DNA of 26,484 nucleotides from Deinococcus arcticus. Its GTDB lineage: Bacteria > Deinococcota > Deinococci > Deinococcales > Deinococcaceae. The stretch's first letter is position 1; each line of letters starts with the position of its first letter. The stretch covers positions 1 to 26,484 of the forward strand of contig NZ_PYSV01000025.1 in the NCBI RefSeq assembly GCF_003028415.1, given 5' to 3'. The notes under the pieces were generated by a model, which was given only the letters and a program-made list of their open reading frames with translations, was not told the origin of the DNA and made no database searches. The position numbers were made by a program, and so were the translations under genes. Shown one piece after another: positions 20,340 to 26,484 of the stretch.

Positions 20340-21239
20340 TTACAGAATGCGCTGGCCCAGCAGGCTGGCAGCCATACCCACCATGGCCTCGGCGGTCTGG
20401 TTGTGGGTGTCCAGTATGGGGTTCACCTCCACGATGTCCATGCTGGTCACGCGCCCGGATTCCGAGAGCAGTTCCATCAGCAGGTGGCCCTCGCGGTAGG
20501 TCAGGCCGCCGGGCACGGGGGTGCCCACCCCGGGGCACACGGCCGGGTCCAGTGCGTCGGCATCAAAGGACACGTGCAGGCCCTGCACGCCGCTCAGGCG
20601 CTCCAGGGTTTCCTCGTGGATCCGGGTGATGCCCAGCTGGTCCACGTCTTTCATGGTGTACGCCTTGATACCGGCCTCGCGCAGCAGTTCGCGTTCGTGG
20701 GTGTCCACGCTGCGAATGCCAATCATCACGATGTCCTCGGGGCGCATGTGCCACCCGCCGCCCAGGCCGGTCAGGCGCGTGTCGCCCCGGCCCGTCAGGT
20801 GCGCCACCGGCATGCCGTGAATGTTGCCGCTGGGGCTGCTGTCGGGGGTGTTGTAATCGGTGTGGGCGTCCACCCAGATCAGGCCCAGGCGCCCGCCACC
20901 GGGGGCCAGGCGCAGGGCGTTGCCGGTGACGGTGCCCATGCTCACGCTGTGGTCGCCGCCCATGGTCAGCGGAAACACGTCCGGTGCCAGGGCCGCCACG
21001 CGCTCGGCAGCGGCGCGGCAGGCCTCCTGGATGGGGGTCAGGAACACCAGCCCGCCCTCGGTCAGCTTGTCCACCGACTCGGGCAGGGCCACCCCCACGT
21101 CGCCCAGGTCCGTCACGGTATGCCCCAGCGCCCGCAGCGCCCGCGCGAGGTGGGCGTTGCGCAGGGCCGAGGGCCCCATGTCCACGCCGCGCCGCCCCGC
21201 GCCCAGATCCATTGGAATGCCCAGAAGTGCCACGTTCAT
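20340..21239 (-). CDS. rocF: Arginase
   Basis: Arginase hydrolyses L-arginine to ornithine and urea with a dinuclear manganese centre. The 299-residue protein contains all metal-ligand motifs: GGDHS with His97, DAHTD with Asp124/His126/Asp128, and SFDADALDP with Asp226/Asp228. HGMPVAHLTG and EVNPILD are typical of arginase rather than agmatinase. Length is typical. A TAGGCT -10 (21247-21252, minus strand) lies seven bases before the ATG at 21239, so the mRNA is probably leaderless. No other arginine-degrading gene is adjacent. Confidence 0.94.
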   Translation of the reverse strand: MNVALLGIPMDLGAGRRGVDMGPSALRNAHLARALRALGHTVTDLGDVGVALPESVDKLTEGGLVFLTPIQEACRAAAERVAALAPDVFPLTMGGDHSVSMGTVTGNALRLAPGGGRLGLIWVDAHTDYNTPDSSPSGNIHGMPVAHLTGRGDTRLTGLGGGWHMRPEDIVMIGIRSVDTHERELLREAGIKAYTMKDVDQLGITRIHEETLERLSGVQGLHVSFDADALDPAVCPGVGTPVPGGLTYREGHLLMELLSESGRVTSMDIVEVNPILDTHNQTAEAMVGMAASLLGQRIL

Positions 21240-21246
21240 GCTGCCC

Positions 21247-21252
21247 AGCCTA
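21247..21252 (-). promoter_or_regulatory. Leaderless -10 for arginase
   Basis: The minus strand reads TAGGCT, then seven bases, then ATG at 21239. Confidence 0.5.
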
Positions 21253-21415
21253 AGCGCTGCCCGGCGCTATGCCTTGCGCGTGCAAGTTTATGGCCCTTCC
21301 AGCGGCGCTGACACGCCCGGGGCAGCGCGGCAGCTGAATATTCATGCCTCTCCAGCCGGAGCCTTGCTGGCCTGCCGCTCTGCCTGGCGTCACGCCTGGC
21401 CCGCCGGGCTGACCA

Positions 21416-21724
21416 CAGGGTCAGCGCCCACCCGTGCAGCGGCCCGTCCTCGGGGTCAAGGCTCGGGCCCGTGACGGTGAAGTCCAGTTTCTCCAGCGCC
21501 CGGGCACTGGCCGGGTGACCCACGGCGGTCAGGGCGGTCACGGTTGACACGCCACGTACCGCCAGGGGCAGGGGATCGCCGGGCCACTCGGCGGCCAACT
21601 GCACTGCGTGTTCACCATCCGGCAGAGCCAGGGGCAGAGAAAAGGGCGCGCCCTACAGGCGCCCCTTGACCAGAGTTCGGTTCGGCAGCGGCAGGTCCAG
21701 GCGGGGGCCAGGAAAGGCAGACAT
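21416..21724 (-). pseudogene. Decayed GNAT-acetyltransferase-like gene
   Basis: The minus-strand frame opens MSAFPGPRLDLPLPNRTL at 21724, with AAGGGGG before the ATG, meets TAG at 21653-21655 after 23 codons, and continues in the same frame with PDGEHAVQLAAEWPGDPLPL and GHPASARALEKLDFTVTG. The last part resembles the C-terminal end of GNAT enzymes (N/HPAS.R.LEKLGF). The central acetyl-CoA-binding region appears to be missing, so I read it as a remnant with a nonsense codon and an internal deletion. The frame runs on without a natural end to 21236. Confidence 0.5.
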
Positions 21725-21826
21725 GGGCCCCCTTGGCGCGGCCGGGGCACGCCACCGCTGCCTGCAGGGGGTAGACTGGGCGCTCAGTTTCTGTGCTGTG
21801 CCGGGCCACCGGGCCCCCCTGCTGTC

Positions 21827-22474
21827 ATGACCCACGCCGCCCTGCCTCCGACCCCCGCGCCCCGGCTGGGCAAGCGGCTGATGCTGCTGGCCGATCAGGT
21901 GCATCCCTTCGTGTACCGCGACGCCTTTCCGCAGGGGGTGCCGGCGGTGGACGCGGTGCTGGCCGCGGGCGACCTGCCCGGCTACTACCTGGAATTCCTG
22001 GCCACCAAACTCACCGTGCCGGTGATTTACGTGCATGGCAACCACGCCAATGAACTGGTGAGCGAGGGCGAGGGCCGCGTGGCCCCGCGCGGCGTGATTG
22101 ACGCCCATGGCCGAGTGGTGGAGGAAGCGGGGCTGCGGGTGGCCGGCTGGGGCGGGGTGCCGCGCTACCGCAAGGACGGCGAGGGGCAGTACAGCGCCGC
22201 GCAGGCGCGCTGGGGACTGGGCCGCCTGGCCTGGCAGAGCCGCCGGGGCGTGGACGTGTTGCTGACCCACGCCCCGCCCACCGGGCCGCACGCCGGAGCC
22301 GATTATGCCCACCGGGGTTGCGGGGCCATTGCCGCGTTCATGGTGCGGCGGCGCCCGGCGGTGGTGGTGCACGGCCACATCCACGAGTACGAGGGCCGCA
22401 AGCTGGAATACACCGACCCGGCCAGCGGCGCGCGGGTGCTCAATGCTTACGGGTACCGGGTGGTGGAGGTCTGA
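21827..22474 (+). CDS. Calcineurin-like metallophosphoesterase
   Basis: The 215-residue protein contains LAAGDLPGYY, IYVHGNHANEL, LLTHAPPTGPHAG and VHGHIHEYEG, which match the GDxx, GNH, H and GHxH motifs of the calcineurin-like phosphoesterase fold, with a dinuclear metal centre. The first motif is unusual: LLADQVHPFVY in place of the normal D-x-H. The start is uncertain: the ATG at 21827 has no Shine-Dalgarno, and a TAGACT sequence near 21768 is its only -10 candidate; an ATG at 21881 would also keep the fold. Substrate unknown. Confidence 0.85.
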   Translation: MTHAALPPTPAPRLGKRLMLLADQVHPFVYRDAFPQGVPAVDAVLAAGDLPGYYLEFLATKLTVPVIYVHGNHANELVSEGEGRVAPRGVIDAHGRVVEEAGLRVAGWGGVPRYRKDGEGQYSAAQARWGLGRLAWQSRRGVDVLLTHAPPTGPHAGADYAHRGCGAIAAFMVRRRPAVVVHGHIHEYEGRKLEYTDPASGARVLNAYGYRVVEV

Positions 22475-22796
22475 GACGGCCGCCGGTCCTGCTCGGTGCG
22501 GCAGCGGTTCAGGGTCAAGCGGACAGGCACAGCGGCGCACAAAGCTGGCAGGAGAAGGGTGCGCCTCCGAACGTGAAGTTGACACAGCAGCTCTTCTCCC
22601 ATGGGTCACCGGACCACCCGGCAGCCGTATGACGTGCGCAGAGGAAAGAGGGTGAGCGCAGAGGCCTGACTGGGGCGCTGCCAACCTGATGAGAAGGGGT
22701 GGCCAAGGGGTGGCCCCTGTCCTCCCGCCTGCGCCATTTCGCTTAAGGTCTGCTGTAGAAGCGGCACATGCACCCGCCAACCCCCCGGCCCATACT
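22475..22796. other. Intergenic region without recognisable gene
   Basis: No supported reading frame is present. A repeated GGGGTGGCC unit (about 22695-22715) and possible -10 elements TAAGGT (about 22744) and CATACT (22791-22796) lie ahead of the candidate structured RNA. Confidence 0.5.
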
Positions 22797-22945
22797 GGCG
22801 TCGGTCTGGTGAGGCTGCCCCCTCCTGCGGGGGCGGAGACCAAGAGGGAGACGCCCACCTCTTCACCAACGGGCGCGCGAGCGGGCCACGGCCACCGCGG
22901 GGGTTCAAGTCCCTCCACCCGCCCCACCTTAAATCGCTGTTCCTT
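22797..22945 (+). ncRNA. Candidate structured RNA with tRNA-like T-arm
   Basis: The 5' part folds as nested helices: GGCGTC (22797-22802) with GACGCC (22850-22855), GGTCT (22803-22807) with AGACC (22837-22841), and GCCCCC (22817-22822) with GGGGGC (22829-22834). The bulge AAGAGG (22842-22847) can pair with CCTCTT (22858-22863) as a pseudoknot or alternative stem. The 3' part has GGGCG (22871-22875) pairing with CGCCC (22920-22924) around an arm and a T-arm, GGGGG-TTCAAGT-CCCTC (22899-22915). A strong terminator follows and the next gene has its own promoter. No full tRNA fits: a 7-base 5' acceptor match and an anticodon stem are absent. A bacterial Y-RNA-like molecule is one possibility. Ends are approximate. 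Confidence 0.45.
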
Positions 22946-22984
22946 CCGGCGCCCCAGTCCTGCCCTGGGCGCCGGCTTCTTTCT
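22946..22984 (+). terminator. Strong intrinsic terminator after the candidate RNA
   Basis: An 11-bp stem with one bulged C (22946-22957 with 22965-22975), including CCGGCGCCC/GGGCGCCGG, is followed by CTTCTTTCT. Confidence 0.88.
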
Positions 22985-22992
22985 GCAGCCTC

Positions 22993-22998
22993 TAGGAT
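22993..22998 (+). promoter_or_regulatory. Leaderless -10 for the MazG-like gene
   Basis: TAGGAT is followed by six bases and the GTG start at 23005. It lies just after the terminator stem, so the gene is transcribed independently of the RNA upstream. Confidence 0.5.
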
Positions 22999-23004
22999 GC
23001 GGGC

Positions 23005-23436
23005 GTGTCTGACCTGCCCTGCGCCCCCACGAACGCCGCGCGCCTGCGTGAATTTCATCTGGCCCTGGGTGAGGCGGCGCCCACGCAGCCGGTGGTGCCC
23101 TCCCGCGCCCTGCTGGCGCTGCGGCGCACCCTGATTGCCGAGGAAGCGGCTGAAGTTGAAGGCGAGTGGGCGGCCCTGGACGCCCGCCTGCAGGCCGGCG
23201 AGGCGCTGGCCCCCAGCGACCTGGCCCTGCTGGCCCACGAACTGGCGGACCTGCTGTATGTCACCTACGGCGCCCTGGACCGCCTGGGCATCGATGCCGA
23301 CGCAGTGTTTGCCGAGGTGCACCGCGCCAACATGGCCAAACTCTCGGGCCCCCGCCGCGCCGATGGCAAGCTGCTCAAGCCGCCGGGCTGGCAACCGGCC
23401 AATGTGCGCGGCGTGCTGGCCCGGCAGAAAGGCTGA
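23005..23436 (+). CDS. MazG-like NTP pyrophosphatase (DR2231-type)
   Basis: This all-alpha family hydrolyses nucleoside triphosphates to monophosphates and pyrophosphate; D. radiodurans DR2231, recalled as a MazG-like enzyme with activity on dUTP, has a very similar sequence. The 143-residue protein shows the acidic metal-binding helices LIAEEAAEVEGEW and LAHELADLLYVTYGALDRLG, then VFAEVHRANMAKLSGPRRAD and KPPGW near the end. The start is GTG at 23005 with no leader. Role by family: removing non-canonical dNTPs, which would complement NrdJ. Confidence 0.9.
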   Translation: MSDLPCAPTNAARLREFHLALGEAAPTQPVVPSRALLALRRTLIAEEAAEVEGEWAALDARLQAGEALAPSDLALLAHELADLLYVTYGALDRLGIDADAVFAEVHRANMAKLSGPRRADGKLLKPPGWQPANVRGVLARQKG

Positions 23437-23474
23437 AGAGTTGCGCCGGGTGTGCCTGGGCCCACTCAAGAAGT

Positions 23475-23509
23475 CGCCCACCGCGTCAGGCAGCCTGACG
23501 CGGTGGGCG
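23475..23509. terminator. Perfect 16-bp hairpin between convergent genes
   Basis: The arms 23475-23490 and 23494-23509 pair without mismatch around CAG. There is no clear T run rightward; leftward the stem is followed by ACTTCTTG. It probably separates the MazG-like gene from ddrB. Confidence 0.6.
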
Positions 23510-23538
23510 GTGACCTCCCGGGGATTACAGGGGCCGGT

Positions 23539-24078
23539 TCAGAACGGCGTTTCTTCCTCGGTGCGGGCAGGGCGGGCGGCCGGAGGCGTGGGGCGCGGCG
23601 CGGCCGGGCGGGGGCCCTGGGGGGCCGGCTGGCCCTGGGCGCGGCCGCCGGGCACGGCGTAGCGCTCCTGGCGCTTGCCGCCCCGGAAGATGGCCAGCGT
23701 CACGTATTCAAACTCGCCGTCCGATTTCTCGCGCACATGCTCGGGGTCGGTGCTCTTGGCGCCGCGTGAGTACTTGACGGCGGCCGGCAGCTTCATCTTG
23801 CGGCTGTCCACCGCTTCCAGTTCGCGGCGGCGGTAGGCATGGCCCTTATGGATGATCAGGTCCTCGCCCTCGGGGCTGGTCCACTTGCGCGCGCCAATCA
23901 GGGTCCAGTCGAAATCCGGCTCATTGTCCAGCGGAAACTGATAGCCCCCGGTAGGAATGTCGCCGCTGGTCCAGCCCAGGCGGCCATACTGGCGCTGAAC
24001 ATCCAGCAGTTTGTCGGCCGTCTCCACATCAACGGTCACCCGGGCACCCAGGTCGGTGGTGAATTCAATATGCAGCAT
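23539..24078 (-). CDS. ddrB: Single-stranded DNA-binding protein DdrB
   Basis: DdrB is a Deinococcus-specific protein that binds single-stranded DNA, promotes annealing and is strongly induced by radiation. The 179-residue product MLHIEFTTDLGARVTVDVET, with DVQRQYGRLGWTSGDIPTGG, FDWTLIGARKW and IHKGHAYRRRELEAVDSRKM, closely matches my memory of D. radiodurans DdrB. The C terminus is a Pro/Ala-rich linker ending EEETPF, which resembles the acidic tip of bacterial SSB used to recruit partner proteins. AAGGAGG lies four bases before the ATG. A 17-bp radiation/desiccation-response palindrome abuts the Shine-Dalgarno, and the promoter overlaps the end of the GNAT gene upstream. Confidence 0.95.
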   Translation of the reverse strand: MLHIEFTTDLGARVTVDVETADKLLDVQRQYGRLGWTSGDIPTGGYQFPLDNEPDFDWTLIGARKWTSPEGEDLIIHKGHAYRRRELEAVDSRKMKLPAAVKYSRGAKSTDPEHVREKSDGEFEYVTLAIFRGGKRQERYAVPGGRAQGQPAPQGPRPAAPRPTPPAARPARTEEETPF

Positions 24079-24087
24079 CCTGCCTCC

Positions 24088-24104
24088 TTATGTAAATAAC
24101 ATAA
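24088..24104. promoter_or_regulatory. Radiation/desiccation response motif (RDRM), DdrO operator
   Basis: TTATGTAAATAACATAA is a palindrome with perfect six-base arms; it agrees at 14 of 17 positions with the RDRM as I recall it (TTATGTCATTGACATAA), the operator of the repressor DdrO that IrrE cleaves after damage. It lies ten bases from the ddrB ATG and overlaps the -10 and the start of transcription. Confidence 0.9.
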
Positions 24105-24130
24105 CATAGAAAGGGCGTTCTGGCTAGCAA
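24103..24130 (-). promoter_or_regulatory. Promoter of ddrB
   Basis: On the minus strand TTGCTA (24125-24130), a 16-base spacer and TATGTT (24103-24108). The -10 overlaps the RDRM by two bases, fitting repression by DdrO; the -35 lies in the last codons of the upstream GNAT gene. Confidence 0.6.
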
Positions 24131-24926
24131 GAGGCTGGCGGCTGGGCGGGGGTGAGCACGTAGAAAGCGCGTTCGCCGTCACGGGCCAGATCGGTGACCT
24201 CGTAGCCGCTGGCCAGGGCCGTGCCCAGGGCTTCGCGCAGCGCCAGCCGCCACGCCCGGCGCAGGGCAGGGGAGAGGGTCTCGGCGTGCAGGGGCACTTC
24301 GGCCAAGCACACGGGCGCGCCTGCCCCAGGGCGAAGCGGCCCGGGCGCCTCGCCCTGCGCTTCCAGCAGCCGCGCTCCCTGGGGTGGTGGCGCGGGCCGG
24401 GGAGGCTGGGGCCGGGTCAGGTCCCATTCCACCAGCAGACGGTCGGCGGGAAAGGCGCGGTCGCGGTCAGCGTCCAGGGCGTACCAGTCAGGCAGATAGG
24501 TGCGGGCCCGCGCGCCCAGCTTGCCCAGGTTCAGCCGGGCGTTGCGCGCCACCAGAGGATCAAAGGTCCAGGTCATGCGCTCCAGGCCCTGGCCCAGCAC
24601 CCGTTCACGCTGGGCATATTTGAGCGTCAGTGCCAGGCCGCTGCCCCGGCAGGCCGGGTCCAGGGCCAGCAGGTGCGAGTGGTGCCACACCTCGCCCCCC
24701 CGCAGCGCCGGAAAACCAAAGGCCAGGCCCACCGGCCGCTGGGGCTGGCCTTCGGGGTAGGCCCCAAGCACCACCCCGCCACTCACGGCGCTGATGCGAA
24801 AAAGGGTGCCCGGCGTCACCTCGCGGTCGGTATAGCCCCAGGCCGCCACCTGCACCTCTTCCAGGGCGCGAAAGGCCCAGGGGTCTGTCACCTCCTGAAT
24901 GACGAAGCCGGGCGGCGCCGTGACCA

Positions 24927-24927
<1 letters not shown>
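24124..24927 (-). CDS. GNAT-family N-acyltransferase coupled to the racemase
   Basis: The 267-residue protein has the GNAT acyl-CoA-binding signature LLALDPACRGSGLALTLKYA (R-x-x-G-x-A type) in the first half and a C-terminal Pro/Ala-rich extension. The ATG at 24927 overlaps the racemase stop by one base (TGATG); the longer in-frame reading upstream is inside the racemase gene. In Geobacillus a racemase of this family works with a GNAT that N-succinylates D-amino acids, so by inference this enzyme would acylate D-amino acids with succinyl- or acetyl-CoA before racemisation. The substrate is not shown by the sequence. Confidence 0.85.
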
Positions 24928-26036
<1,109 letters not shown>

Positions 26037-26041
26037 GCCCC

Positions 26042-26047
26042 AGTATG
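26042..26047 (-). promoter_or_regulatory. Possible leaderless -10 for the racemase-GNAT operon
   Basis: The minus strand reads CATACT, then five bases, then ATG. The first base departs from TANNNT, so this is the weakest of the set. Confidence 0.35.
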
Positions 26048-26120
26048 CTCGCCTGCCGCCGGGCAAAGCCTGTGCAGCACGCGTCCGGTTTTGTCTCAAC
26101 AGAACCGCAGGGGCCAGGGG

Positions 26121-26484
<364 letters not shown>

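Noticed and set aside
22827..22926. A complete tRNA (Ser, Leu or selenocysteine type) ending in CCA at 22926
   Set aside because: The T-arm is good, but the only acceptor candidate (GCGGGGG at 22827) has a mismatch, lies in another strong hairpin, and no seven-base anticodon loop with a paired stem can be formed.

Overview
The window looks like a GC-rich Deinococcus chromosome. The main evidence is a DdrB-type single-strand DNA-binding protein behind a radiation/desiccation-response palindrome, a DR2231-like MazG protein, an N-acylamino acid racemase, a tmRNA resembling the Deinococcus form, and many leaderless promoters in which a TANNNT -10 element lies 5-8 nt before the start codon. Species cannot be fixed from the sequence alone.

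Layout. 1-800: tRNA-Gly(GCC), tRNA-Leu(TAA) and tmRNA with their terminators. 863-5610: a PHP phosphoesterase coupled to a diacylglycerol-kinase-like lipid kinase, a decayed gene with three in-frame stops followed by an intact secreted/lipoprotein gene, a 43-residue lipoprotein, a small membrane protein, and a second lipid kinase paralogue that appears to start at CTG. 5621-9739: class II ribonucleotide reductase (nrdJ) carrying a 366-residue LAGLIDADG intein directly before its thiyl-radical cysteine, with two putative NrdR boxes upstream. 9987-11701: methyltransferase-gpsA operon. 11897-12358: lipoprotein. 12410-15225: an unusually AT-rich pilin and O-antigen-ligase cassette between a normal-GC pilin and a DUF1802-like gene. 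15471-19315: dnaB-Nudix, a small zinc-ribbon protein, a degenerate SDR protein and nrdR. 19384-21239: PlsC-type acyltransferase, a 56-residue membrane protein and arginase. 21416-23436: a decayed GNAT gene, a metallophosphoesterase, a candidate free-standing structured RNA with its own terminator, and the MazG-like gene. 23539-26036: ddrB and a GNAT-racemase operon. 26121-26484: a strong rRNA promoter, a hairpin-rich leader and the 5' end of 16S rRNA.

Functional links. Nucleotide metabolism recurs: nrdJ, its regulator nrdR, the MazG-like pyrophosphatase and a Nudix hydrolase. Lipid metabolism appears as gpsA, PlsC-like and two lipid kinases. The racemase-GNAT pair fits a D- to L-amino acid conversion route. 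The pilin-ligase cassette fits a pilus with strain-variable glycosylation. Family assignments rest on motifs read by eye and on recollection of families; no database search was run.
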